From positions 44,122,194-44,186,193 of the forward strand of contig CP136069.1 in assembly GCA_032622095.1 (NCBI GenBank): DNA of 64,000 nt. Direction: 5' to 3'. The notes under the pieces were generated by a model. That model was not told the DNA's origin. It made no database searches and saw nothing but the letters and a program-made list of their open reading frames with translations. Origin of the DNA: Siphonodentalium dalli. Lineage: Eukaryota > Mollusca > Scaphopoda > Gadilida > Siphonodentaliidae. Numbering within the stretch: position 1 is the stretch's first letter; the number at the start of each line of letters is the position of its first letter. Below are positions 57,001 to 64,000 of the stretch, piece by piece. The position numbers and the translations under genes were made by a program.

Positions 57001-60000
57001 CACTGGCCTAAAAAAAATTCTATTATTTTTTATAATTGTCAAAAAATGCAAGAAAAAATAAAAATAAAGAAAAAATTGTTAATGAAAATGAAAAATGAAA
57101 AAAACATAGTTAAAGAATGTAAGAAAAAACGATTAAAAAAATTATAGAATTGTTAAAGAATATAAGAAAAAATGAATTTTTTTTTAGAGAATGTAAGAAA
57201 AAATTATAAAAAAAATATAAAAACTGTTAAAGAATGTAAGAAAAAAATATAAAAAATTATAAATATTGTTAAAGAATGTAAGAAAACTTTATAAAAAAGT
57301 GATAAAAAATTGCAAGGACAGTGCATTCTCTTACATATGCGAGGTGTGTTCTATGGTCGACTCACATATATAAGAGAATGCATTAGCACAGGATCTTTTA
57401 ATGTTGTGCCAGCGCAGCTCACATCATGAAAGGGGTGACCGTCTATCGAATCCAAAATTCCTGATACTATAAACATGGAAAGAAAAACCTTTAACCTCTC
57501 TTTCAAATAATTTCTTTTTTCAATTAATCTAATGTGTTGATCGTCTGATATTATTAAGAGGGACTAGTGAGAAAATCATAACATCATATGCTTTGTTCAA
57601 CTCATGTTATAATATTTGGTTAATATAAAAGGGACTGGGTGCTATATCTCACACACTCATTATTTCTGAACTATACAATTCCAAAACTTAGAGGATATTT
57701 TTTATATTTCTAAGAAAATATGTAAAAAGTATGACTCATGGTCATGACCATAAGAATTGGGGAGAAATTTCATTTCAAAGCAGATTATAAGATGCAGTGA
57801 TTAAAGAGACACCTATATAGCTTTCTATCACTGACACATATCACCATCACAAAGCAAGTTAAATTTGTGGATTGGTTATGAATATGCATCAATGAAATTT
57901 AGTAAAATATTTAATAAAAGCGTGGTCGTGACCATAAGAATTGGGGAGAATTTAGTTTCGAAGCAAATTATAAGATGCAATTGAGAGAAGCTTAAATACT
58001 GCCCTAGATAATGGACTCCTTAACCACAGCAGAATTATGGATAACTTTTCAGGATTTAGTTGGAAATATGGCTTGTTGCCATTCACCGGAAAGCTCTCAG
58101 TGAGAGCTTTCCGATGAATGGCAACAAGCCATATTTCCGACTAAATCCTGAAAAGTTATCCATAATTCTGCTGTGATTAAGGAGTCGATTATTTAGGGCA
58201 TTACTGCAGTTTTCTATCACTAACACAGATCACCATCACAAAGCAAGTTAACACCATCCGCTATTAAAAAGCCATAGATTGGTTATGAATATGCATTAAT
58301 GAAATTTAAATATAACCAAAAATGATCTACAAGCAAAAGAAGACTACCAGGAGAAAAATTTAGGATGCAACACCGCATTCCAGAAAACAAAATAATAAAG
58401 GTGAAGGTCATCACCATGACGATAACACACCTGACGCTTCTGATGAGAGCGGGAGGTCTGGGAGTTTGCCCATCTCTATCTGGAGAGTATCTTTGGGATT
58501 ACAGTAATCGGATTTACCCGACGTCTCACCTCCGTTACACAATTCTTTTTCAGAATCGGCATCGTCGTTGACGACACTGTTATACATATTACCGTTGGAT
58601 ATCTTCCCATTCATGCTACCTCGGAGGTCGTTGAGATTTATTGTAACGTGGCGGTCCATCACAGGTTTGAGGTTTCTGCGATTCGTTGTCTGCTTTTTGC
58701 GTCGTTGTCGAATGATGAATATCGCTACGACGATGAACAGGATGAATAAGACGGCCGAAAAGGCTGCTATCAGGATCCCAATATAATCATCATCTGAGTT
58801 CTGATTGGCTTTTTTCTGTGAGCTCAGTGAAGAATCGACTGTCTCGATGTCTTCGTACATCGTCTTAACGAAACCACCTGAAAGAAGAAAAAAAACTCAG
58901 TGTAAAAAAATATATACAGAGAGCTGCATTTTGGTTTGAATGCAGTGGTCGAAAAGTGCACCTGTCGCGTTCTGTTGACAACCAGGTTCCTGTGGCACAG
59001 TAATGCCATAAGTAAATGAGTCCTTAACCACAGCAGAATTATGGGTAACTTTTCAGGATTTAGTAGGAAATATGGCTTGTTGCCATTCATCGGAAAGCTC
59101 TCAATGAGAGCTTTGAACTATGAGAGCTCTCAATGAGAGCTTTCCGATGAATGGCAACAAACCATATTTCTGACTAAATCCTGAAAAGTTACCCTAATTC
59201 TTCTGTGGTTAAGGAGTCGATTACTTAGGGCATTACTGTACCTGTCGCTTATGGCTTAACCCTTCCATGACTGGAGCTTCCTGAAATTTGTGAAAACCCT
59301 GTGCCAATGTATTCTCTTATATACAGGGAGACTTGCATATATAAGAGAATGCATTGGCCTAACAATATTAACCTTGACCTTGTAAGCCAGCACAATCTCT
59401 TGTATATGCAAGGCTCCCTATGGGAGACTCGGCTATATAAGAGAATGCACTGGCACCGGACTTTTAATGCTGCACCAGTCATGAAAGGGTGGCTGATGTA
59501 ATTGCTGGGCCATTGCCATTTCATTTGGCCATTTTTCAGTGGCATAATAAGACGGAAATGTCACTGATAACCTAAAACTTACCAGATTCAAAGTCTAGTA
59601 TGATACACTGTTTAACATATCGAACCACACTTTTTCCAAGACTTTAATTTCTGAGTTCCCCTATTGAATGATGGCCGTTTGATTGTGCGCTGAAGTAGGT
59701 TGTTAGGTATTTATGGACCATACAGCACGCTACATGCACTTTTACATCCGTAATAGCTACAAACATTCCAAATAAAGTAATAAATATTTACATTTGTGTG
59801 TTGTTAAACTGTTGTGTTCTCTGAAATGGTACAGTCGATGTGGTTGGAATTTTTGACAATCTTAGTTCATTGCGAAATTCTTCCAATGGGGATAGTGTTT
59901 GGATACTAAATGATTGATCATATTCAAAGAAATAAGTCCATAATATGTCTTTAACCTATTGGCCATACTACGTCATATCATAGTTAGACAATAAATGTAT

Positions 60001-63000
60001 CTGAAATGTCATTGATATCATAATAATAGAAAGGAATCGAACAGATTTTACACCATCTGACTCGTGCCATGTGATGTTATTTCCTCCAATAGTACGGCAT
60101 ATCAGCTGATAGTATTATGTGTGTGATATATCTGGAAAAATGCAAAAAGTCGATATTAAAAACGCAATAAATAAACAACCTGACAGAGAATTATGACTGA
60201 AAACAGTTTAGATGCTGATGTTCAAAAATAATGAACTAAAACATCGTGATGGAAGTTACTGAATCAAGATAAAACAAAATTTAACCCTTTCTTTACTAAA
60301 TTTTCATTGACAAGTCAAAATATGGTGCTGGACATTTGCAGAATCACGTCCCCATAGAAACGAGGGAAATTATCTTATCTTTTTATCAAATTGACAAGTT
60401 TTTTCGTTTCTTTAGAAAGTATCTTTAGAAAGAATTTTTAGAATGCATCTTTTCTCACTGTGCGTGGTATCGTCACTAAATTCACCTTCTGGGGACCTCA
60501 TTCTGCAAATGACCAGTACCATATTTTTAGGCCTGTTGACCTTGGGAAATATTCAGATTATAAGTTCAACAAATGGCCACATATTCTGAATATTTCCCAC
60601 CAACTAATAAGAATCCTTCTCTGATCTTTTCATCTGTTGAATATCACATCTTTTGAATATCCCTCCAGATGAATAATAGACCATTCCAATACATGCTTTT
60701 ATAACTGATGGGAGAATCCATTTAGTAAAGAAAGGGTTAAGCAACTCAACATATCCCTTCATGAAACAATCATAAGCAAACAAAGAGATGGCAAACGAAT
60801 GATGAAAACTATGAGGTCAAAGAAATAAATATATGTATTTGAGGTTCCCTATCGATCCTATTTCAAACCCCTTACCCTAGAAAAATTTATGGTAACGGTA
60901 AAAATTAAATCTTTTAAATTTGTTATCACATTGTTTAACAACAGATATATTATAAACAAAAACATATTTAAATTTAAAAAATGGTTGAAATCAAATGATT
61001 TTGATTATATTAATGAAAGTATTAATGACGAATAATGTCATCCAAATGATGCTACTGAATAAAAGCCATAAAAAAAAGCTAAATAATAACTTATTTAAAA
61101 ACAAAACACATTTTCATCCAATCTACAAATCTTATTTTATTCTGACATGTAACCCCCAACCAGTCATATAATTTGTTTGGCATCAGAACAGAAAGGCTTG
61201 ATAATAAATTATGAAGCAGATTACTTAGCTTTCATTATGAAATTGTTTCTTCGGGGACATGTTGACTTACTTGGATGAGAATTTTGACCATATTTGGGCG
61301 GTAAGTTGTCGAATATATCACCTCTCGTATCATCTCTATCTGTCCCATATTCCACATCTCCGACATTCTCGCCAACGAAGTCGACAGGGAGTTCATAGTG
61401 CTTGCCGTGTTTGCCAGGCTTACCAGGTTTCCCAGGTTTTCCATGCTTGCCAGTCACGTTGTCAGCATCGTCTGTCGGCATGCTTGTTGGTGGTGGTGCT
61501 TCTTCAGTGAAATTCCCAGTTATTATTTCTGCAAAGAGTATCAATATTAACAATTTGTTTATCTAAAACCATCCAGATGAAATCATAGATGGTGTATCTC
61601 TTGGAACCCAGAACTTTCTGTATAGATTCAGGCACATAAACCAATAGTTTTGAGTTACAGTAATGCTCTAATTAATCGACCCCTTAACCACAGCAGAATT
61701 ATGGGTAACTTTTCAGGATTTAGTCGGAAATATGGCTTGTTGCCATTCATCGGAAAGCTCTCCCCTGAAAAGTTACCCATAATTCTGCTGTGGTTAAGGG
61801 GTTGATTAATTAGGGCATTATTGTAGTTGGATAGAAAGCAGTCTACATCAGCTTCAGACACTAGAAAATAATTGTGTTTCCTAATTTGTTTGTTATTTCA
61901 TCGTAGCTCTTTGTTATTTCACTGTAGCTTGCCAAATGACGTCATCACTTGAAAGAGGTTTGCTACGTGTCAGCTGATCAGTGGCTGAAATTTGAGTCAA
62001 CAAGGTGTTGCTTTTCATGTATTGTTTAATTTGTTGTGGTATTAAAAGTAAAAATGCTGCATAATTTAGCAACTTTGAGCACAAATAAGGTGCATATAAA
62101 AAAAGAACACCTATAGCTTTTGTTTGAATACCTGAAACATCTCATGATTATCTGGAAAGAAACATAAAATTTTCACTCTTCTCATGAAAATTTGATATTT
62201 CTTTCCCAACTCCTGAGATATTTCGGTATTCAAACAAAAGCTGTAGGTATTCTCTATACATGAAATACGATATTGTTACCTGATTTAAATGACAATTCAC
62301 TGAGCATTAACCATTTCCCGTCGAACATCAGAACTATTTTGACAAATTTTCCCATTCTGCTTTTCAGAGGAATTTTTATGTCCCTTGCAAACTCAACGAT
62401 GGTGTCTCTCTCGTAATCCTTCACTACAGGTGTCGGCTGGAAATATCTTCCTCCAACACTGAAGTAAACAAGCGCTTTTCGAAATACTCTAACATCTTTC
62501 GTAAACATATTATTTGTATTTATGGTAACTAAGGAAAAGTTGCGGATGTAATCAAACTTGAACACAAGTTCGATTTGCCGATTCCCAGTTGCGTTGTTTT
62601 TCCATCCGACCCACTCATAGCCTTTTATTCCCTGGTCCTGGTTGGCTAATCGGAAGTTCGTTTGTCCAGTTTCTCCATCGGTGAGTTGACCGAGACCGCC
62701 AGAAACATATTTTTCTTCTATAAGTCCATCATAAGAGAAGTCAAACAAGTCCACCTCCGCTCCTCGTCTGTCACCCTTAGGAGCATCGTATGACACAACG
62801 CCATCTGAAATGAATGCATGAACTATTTACACAAAGCCAGTAACTTGGTGAGAAACTTGAACATATACATAAGTGGTATGAAACCCTCCATCAGGGTGCT
62901 CAGAATGGTAGTAAATTATCTTTCTTAAAGGTACTCAATCCAATTCGATGGTCACCATATAATAAGATTCCAACAACAACAACAAATTTTGAAATGCCGC

Positions 63001-64000
63001 TTCAATTATCAGAATTGAGTAATTGCCCAAAAATAATGCTAACCACATTCAACTATAGTATAAATTTGCCCAAAACCTGTTATTTATCAACATTTTGCTC
63101 AACGGAAATTTGCAGGTAGAGTTATCCATCTTCATCCGCAAATTGGTCAGAGAAAGTGTTCTCGTTTGCTGAGCCACTTAAAATTATCGGTGGTGAAAAA
63201 TAATAGATTTCAAACATCGACATCTGATCCCTCTGGGCTTTGATGGGTGGGTTCCTTGACTCGAATCAAATATTTTTTACCCCTGAAGCCAAGGAAATAG
63301 TAATTTGCGAGCGTTAGTTCTGATTTATTATGCATCTTTAAATCCACCAAAGTTAAATTCCCGTTTCCCAGACCAATGAGTTTCGAAAAGCATGCCTGCA
63401 CGCTCTGTAAAGAGTTAGTTTATATATTCCATGTTATTTCTTTCATCCAAAATCACCCAATCAAGTAAGAGGTGATAAATGGGTGCACATCACCATCTGG
63501 GAACTTAAATCTGAGTCTAGGTCTCCCATAGCAGATGAGGCCATGCAGAATGAGGTGCCCAGAGGGGGAATCTTGTGATGCTAGCCTGCTGTGTGAGGTA
63601 GCATCACTAAATTCATCCTCTGGGCACCTCATTCTGCAAATGTCCAGCACCATATTTTGAGGCCTGATGTCAGAGTGCTTTCTGCATGTAGGCAACACTC
63701 TGAGCAACGTAATATCAATTGGTATGCTAAAATATGAGATGAATTATGAATGTTTAACCCTTTCAGTGCCAAGTCCAATTTTTGTATCAACCCAAATTTC
63801 CTTGATCATTTTTCAAATTTATTGATTATAATAATGTGATACATTGATGGAAATGGGACTTGGCACTGAAAGGGTTAAGTACTTGAATACTTTTTCTAGA
63901 TTTTATTAACAATAAAATTAATTAACTTTATATAAGTAAGTTTAAACTTTCTTAGTTATCTTACCTTTCCATTCACATCCGTAAATCTCGACCCGCATAC
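47684..64000 (-). CDS. Discoidin domain receptor tyrosine kinase (DDR), 5'-partial gene
   Basis: Nine exons join in frame to give 834 residues from the window edge to the stop (numbered here from the first complete codon): the end of the discoidin domain, DS-like domain (about 15-186), extracellular juxtamembrane linker (187-304), one membrane helix (305-328), cytosolic juxtamembrane region (329-525) and kinase domain (about 525-822). Kinase residues are all present: GEGQFGEV (529-536), VAVK with K569, alpha-C E586, HRDLATRN (671-678), DFG (691-693) and the DDR-type activation loop [14 protein letters not shown]. DDRs are collagen receptors of the plasma membrane that autophosphorylate slowly; the collagen-binding discoidin domain itself is mostly off-window. 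Vertebrates have DDR1 and DDR2; this is best called an invertebrate DDR without assigning a paralogue. Introns contain about fifteen to twenty MITE-type repeats. Odd points: a collagen-like Gly-Lys-X stretch, valine at the gatekeeper and a C-terminal extension ending in VPVC. Confidence 0.93.
48297..48754. repeat. G-family element, full copy, in a DDR intron
   Basis: Inverted ends AAGCCTGAGTTTAGTGTGCC, TGTCATTTGC and GCAAATGACAGGCACACTAA, ACTCAGGCTT. Each end carries a palindrome with GAGGTCACCAGAGGGTGAAT and the Holliday-like centre CCCGCATAGCGGGCTAGC. This is the cleanest G copy in the window. Confidence 0.88.
49027..49261 (-). CDS. DDR exon: catalytic and activation loops
   Basis: 235 bases, acceptor TATTTTCCAG, donor CTCCTG|GTACGT, ends in phase 0. 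It encodes [20 protein letters not shown], then [12 protein letters not shown] (catalytic loop, D673), KISDFGMSR (DFG 691-693), [20 protein letters not shown] (activation-loop YY pair, IRWM) and WESILL. All catalytic residues are intact, so an active kinase is expected. Confidence 0.95.
49311..49704. repeat. Composite B-type elements within an extra inverted repeat
   Basis: A B left end (TTAACCCTTTGATGACTGCA) is interrupted. Then comes an outer inverted pair TATGCAAAAACATTTTCCGC, ATCAAAATGGCACACACGGT (49390 on) and its reverse complement at 49661-49704, enclosing a second, nearly complete B copy (ACCGTTTCATGATGGGAGCT ... CATCATGAAAGGGATATAAT). The middle of the B core is rearranged, with two left arms in direct orientation. 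Confidence 0.7.
50010..50207 (-). CDS. DDR exon: kinase alpha-C helix, gatekeeper and hinge
   Basis: 198 bases, acceptor AATCTTGCAG, donor TTAAG|GTAAGT, phases 2 and 2. It encodes [20 protein letters not shown] with the alpha-C glutamate E586, then [20 protein letters not shown] and [10 protein letters not shown]. The gatekeeper (V615, bases 50102-50104) is valine where vertebrate DDRs have threonine. [10 protein letters not shown] is a typical DDR hinge and alpha-D. Confidence 0.93.
50266..50730. repeat. A-type double-palindrome core with different terminal repeats
   Basis: Outer inverted repeats ATATGTGACCCGCCATATCA, AATCCAGTCGCAAGTCGGGA, TTTTTTTACCCTGTGCCAAT and their reverse complement (GGATTTGATATGGCGGGTCA, CATAT) replace the TTAACCCTTT ends. 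Inside are the same two CCAATGCATTCTCTTATATA hairpins with CGACCATAGGTCG loops, plus a spacer with a private segment (CACAAACATGAGCAGACAAC). It lies in a DDR intron. Confidence 0.85.
51073..51286. repeat. F-family palindromic MITE, full copy, in a DDR intron
   Basis: TA-CAGTAATGCTCTAAGTAA to AATTAGAGCATTACTG-TA; TA flanks on both sides; turn GCTCTCCCCAAGAGC. Confidence 0.9.
51375..51462. repeat. D-family right-end fragment in a DDR intron
   Basis: TTGTTGAACTTATTAGCTAA, TTCCTGCAAATGAATGAATG, GGAATCAAGTGT and TCAGTGAAT follow the D right third. It ends close to the DDR donor at 51481. Confidence 0.65.
51482..51615 (-). CDS. DDR exon: kinase N-lobe with catalytic lysine
   Basis: 134 bases, acceptor TCTCTGTTCAG, donor GCTAG|GTGAGC, ends in phase 2. 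It encodes [20 protein letters not shown] and then [16 protein letters not shown], placing the ATP-anchoring lysine at K569. Confidence 0.93.
51616..52512. other. DDR intron without recognised repeat
   Basis: The only intron of this size here in which I recognised no family member. A 94-codon frame at 51868-52152 (-) has no family resemblance and the phases around it do not require an exon. Confidence 0.5.
52513..52853 (-). CDS. DDR exon: juxtamembrane tyrosines to glycine loop
   Basis: 341 bases, acceptor AAATTTAG, donor GTGAA|GTAAGT, phase 0 at the 3' side. It encodes [11 protein letters not shown], the Pro-rich [30 protein letters not shown] and [13 protein letters not shown], the last two being recognisable DDR juxtamembrane tyrosine motifs. 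It closes with the glycine loop LGEGQFGE. A second in-frame acceptor (TCTGCAG, exon start 52841) would remove four residues (CSAD). Confidence 0.92.
53306..53611. repeat. G-family partial element in a DDR intron
   Basis: GGTGTCTGACACACAGTGGG, ATTCACCCTCTGGGGAGCTC, then ATCGAGGTGATTAATGGGTG and TCATTCTGTAAATCTCAGAC, ATACTATATCCAGACTTG. The left palindrome is mostly lost. Two CACCCCCCCCCCCTCCATA-type units follow at 53628-53665. Confidence 0.7.
53996..54552. repeat. D-family MITE interrupted by an F element
   Basis: D left end TTAACCCTTTCTTTAATAAA at 53996. An F element with an internal deletion (CAGTAATGCCC at 54018 to GGGCATTACTG at 54162, TA flanks) follows. D-type sequence in both orientations (CATTCTGATGTATACTTTTA, GGGAGAATCCATTCAGCAAA, GAACTTATTAGCTGAACATT) closes with CAGAGTTAA. 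It probably represents two D copies back to back plus a later F insertion. Confidence 0.7.
54553..55179. other. DDR intron stretch without recognised repeat
   Basis: No coding exon is required here by phase and no repeat family is seen. Confidence 0.45.
55180..55440. repeat. M-family related fragment in a DDR intron
   Basis: AATTTCCCGTTTCTGAGGCC, AAAAGCACGC, CATCGGCTAGCTCCAG and GCCCAATCAAGTAAGA correspond to AAATTCCCGTTTCCCAGACC, AAAAGCATGC and CACCCAATCAAGTAAGAG at 63355-63470. GAAGCATTCC(G/A)C also recurs near 5140. Confidence 0.5.
55725..55935. repeat. F-family palindromic MITE in a DDR intron
   Basis: ATACTTAATGCCCTAGATAA to TTTATGGCATCACTG-TA. The left CAG is mutated. Arms are slightly diverged (GGAAAAACTTGTTGCC lacks the TATGG segment). 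Confidence 0.88.
55936..56892. other. DDR intron stretch without recognised repeat
   Basis: AT-rich; no gene or element ends seen. Confidence 0.45.
56893..57435. repeat. B-family MITE with expanded spacer minisatellite, in a DDR intron
   Basis: Left ACCCTTTCATGACGGCAGCT; right CAGCTCACATCATGAAAGGG. The spacer between the hairpins is expanded to about 300 bp by units like TTGTTAAAGAATGTAAGAAA with A-rich links, seen about six times. The hairpin loops are of A type (CTGACCATAGGTCA, GTTCTATGGTCGAC) although the ends are B type, making this another A/B hybrid. Confidence 0.8.
57735..58300. repeat. Diverged tandem duplication carrying an F element in one copy
   Basis: TCATGACCATAAGAATTGGG ... 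ATATCACCATCACAAAGCAA (57743-57863) is repeated as TCGTGACCATAAGAATTGGG ... AGATCACCATCACAAAGCAA (57925-58249). A second shared block, GATTGGTTATGAATATGCAT, lies downstream of each copy. Only the second copy contains the F element at 57996-58206. Confidence 0.75.
57996..58206. repeat. F-family palindromic MITE in a DDR intron
   Basis: TACTGCCCTAGATAATGGAC to TTATTTAGGGCATTACTG. The arms are almost perfect; turn CTCTCAGTGAGAG. It interrupts the second copy of the duplication just described. Confidence 0.9.
58431..58877 (-). CDS. DDR exon: transmembrane helix and start of cytosolic juxtamembrane region
   Basis: 447 bases, acceptor TTCTTCTTTCAG, donor TCAG|GTGTGT, phases 1 and 1. It encodes an acidic stem (NSDDDY), the helix [20 protein letters not shown] plus IFII (305-328), the stop-transfer RQRRKK and a hydrophilic cytosolic part with [18 protein letters not shown]. 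The order stem, helix, basic anchor fits a type I receptor kinase. Confidence 0.92.
58998..59239. repeat. F-family palindromic MITE with duplicated centre, in a DDR intron
   Basis: CAGTAATGCCATAAGTAAAT to TTACTTAGGGCATTACTG-TA. The turn is duplicated: GCTCTCAATGAGAGC appears twice around TTTGAACTATGAGAG. A B element starts 16 bases further on. Confidence 0.88.
59256..59490. repeat. B-family MITE in a DDR intron
   Basis: TTAACCCTTCCATGACTGGA on the left. The first palindrome is shortened (TTATATACAGGGAGACTTGC) and the second is intact with GGCTCCCTATGGGAGACTCG. The right end CAGTCATGAAAGGGTG has lost TTAA. Confidence 0.85.
59491..60280. other. DDR intron stretch without recognised repeat
   Basis: No coding exon expected by phase; no repeat ends seen. 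Confidence 0.45.
60281..60740. repeat. D-family MITE with nested G element, in a DDR intron
   Basis: TTAACCCTTTCTTTACTAAA at the left and TTTAGTAAAGAAAGGGTTAA at the right are near-perfect D termini. Between them a G element runs from AAAATATGGTGCTGGACATT (60318) to GACCAGTACCATATTTTTAG, GCCTG (60537), itself internally deleted. D sequence resumes with ATAATAGACCATTCCAATAC. Confidence 0.8.
61271..61528 (-). CDS. DDR exon: extracellular juxtamembrane linker with collagen-like stretch
   Basis: 258 bases, acceptor CTCTTTGCAG, donor CCAA|GTAAG, phases 1 and 1. It codes for an acidic, Thr/Pro-containing linker ([15 protein letters not shown]). Then come six Gly-Lys-X triplets, [18 protein letters not shown] (residues 213-230, bases 61398-61451), followed by an acidic [11 protein letters not shown] region. 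The linker in this position is poorly conserved among DDRs, and the triplet stretch is not something I know from the family. Confidence 0.88.
61658..61823. repeat. F-family MITE with central deletion, in a DDR intron
   Basis: TA-CAGTAATGCTCTAATTAA to AATTAGGGCATTATTG-TA. The right inner arm is missing after GAAAGCTCTCCCC, like the copy at 36948. Confidence 0.88.
62108..62252. repeat. Intronic hairpin next to a DDR donor site
   Basis: ACACCTATAGCTTTTGTTTG with AATACC on the left pairs with GGTATTCAAACAAAAGCTGT with AGGTAT on the right; partial pairing continues inward. It ends 26 bases from the donor at 62279. No other copy in the window. Confidence 0.65.
62280..62804 (-). CDS. DDR exon: DS-like domain
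   Basis: 525 bases, acceptor TTTCAG, donor TCAG|GTAAC, phase 1 on both sides. It encodes the discoidin-like domain typical of DDRs: [49 protein letters not shown] and [10 protein letters not shown]. Potential N-glycosylation sites NAT and NFS are visible. This whole domain in one exon gives the firmest family assignment in the ectodomain. Confidence 0.93.
62920..63460. repeat. M-family dispersed repeat, reverse orientation, in a DDR intron
   Basis: Reverse-complement match to 9540-9985 and 36580-36815: ACTCGAATCAAATATTTTTT, ACCCCTGAAGCCAAGGAAAT, AATAATGCTAACCACATTCA, CATTTTGCTCAACG. A 63-codon frame (63210-63401, -) lies in it, but the same DNA recurs elsewhere and exon phases on both sides already agree without it. 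Confidence 0.65.
63473..63666. repeat. G-family right-half element in a DDR intron
   Basis: GATAAATGGGTGCACATCAC, CTGAGTCTAGGTCTCCCATA, GAATGAGGTGCCCAGAGGGG and the terminus TGTCCAGCACCATATTTTGA, GGCCTG. The left half is absent. Confidence 0.8.
63754..63878. repeat. C-family TTAA MITE, minimal complete copy, in a DDR intron
   Basis: TTAACCCTTTCAGTGCCAAG, TCC and GGACTTGGCACTGAAAGGGT, TAA form inverted ends of about 23 bp around a short AT-rich middle (GTATCAACCCAAATTTCCTT). At 125 bp it is the smallest TTAA element here and lacks the CCAATGCATT core. Confidence 0.88.
63965..64000 (-). CDS. DDR exon (end of discoidin domain), partial
   Basis: Reads [11 protein letters not shown] and ends AAAG|GTAAG in phase 1. 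RVE-x-YGC is the characteristic last strand of a discoidin (F5/8 type C) domain. The split codon joins the next exon as aspartate. Confidence 0.85.

Noticed and set aside
58411-58430. Extension of the DDR transmembrane exon past GTGTGT
   Set aside because: Reading through gives GVLSSW and then non-conserved sequence, whereas splicing at 58430 joins the juxtamembrane exon in phase.
326-59490. Regularly recurring palindromes considered as a CRISPR-like array
   Set aside because: Copies lie kilobases apart in a eukaryotic genome, with TTAA ends and no uniform spacers or cas genes. They are MITEs.
5064-59545. Many short frames containing [14 protein letters not shown] or MRSPEGEF peptides
   Set aside because: They are translations of the B/A hairpin arms and G ends in various frames and strands, not proteins.
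63210-63401. 63-codon - strand frame between DDR exons taken as an extra exon
   Set aside because: It lies in an M repeat that recurs at 9540 and partly at 36580. Flanking exon phases and the DDR domain order are already continuous without it.

Overview
The window comes from an animal nuclear genome, most likely a mollusc. It is AT-rich and has spliced genes with GT/AG introns, long introns and very dense short interspersed DNA elements. The two recognisable genes are animal signalling genes. Several repeats, such as the one carrying AGCTCACCTGAG followed by runs of GTCC and the one ending in GGGGGCATAAC, are of a kind I associate with bivalve and gastropod genomes. The phylum is an inference and the species cannot be read.

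Two genes sit tail to tail, separated by about 45 kb of repeats. At the left edge, on the + strand, is the 3' end of a CaV2-type voltage-gated calcium channel alpha-1 subunit: a short partial exon at 1-55 and the terminal exon at 1099-2015. It has an RKLPQIP SH3 ligand and a C-terminal EDWC PDZ ligand. On the right, on the - strand from 64000 to 47684, is most of a discoidin domain receptor tyrosine kinase (DDR). Nine exons are visible and all intron phases agree. They encode the end of the discoidin domain, the DS-like domain, an extracellular juxtamembrane region with a collagen-like Gly-Lys-X stretch, one membrane segment, a long cytosolic juxtamembrane region and a complete kinase domain. 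The 5' end lies outside the window.

Almost everything else is non-autonomous repeat DNA. I use working names. A (TTAACCCTTTACCCAACA ends), B (TTAACCCTTtCATGAC), C (TTAACCCTTTCAGTGCC) and D (TTAACCCTTTctttacta) all have TTAA|CCCTTT ends, as piggyBac-type MITEs do. A, B, one C-ended element and one further element with unrelated ends all carry the same double-palindrome core built on CCAATGCATTCTCTTATATA. F is a near-perfect ~213-bp palindrome with CAGTAATGCCC ends at TA sites (Tc1/mariner-like), with at least 16 full or half copies. G is a long inverted-repeat family (GAATGAGGTCCCCAGAGGGTG). E, L, M and N, two large foldbacks (10571-11503 and 22344-24020), a GC-rich 122-bp tandem array (27.6-28.5 kb), a 323-bp tandem duplication and a 1221-bp almost identical tandem duplication (32.2-34.7 kb) complete the picture. 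The elements are nested in readable order and also fill the DDR introns and the CaV2 3' region.

I saw no rRNA, tRNA, CRISPR array or intact transposase. The strongest candidate for something undescribed is the palindromic core module that moves among element families with different termini.
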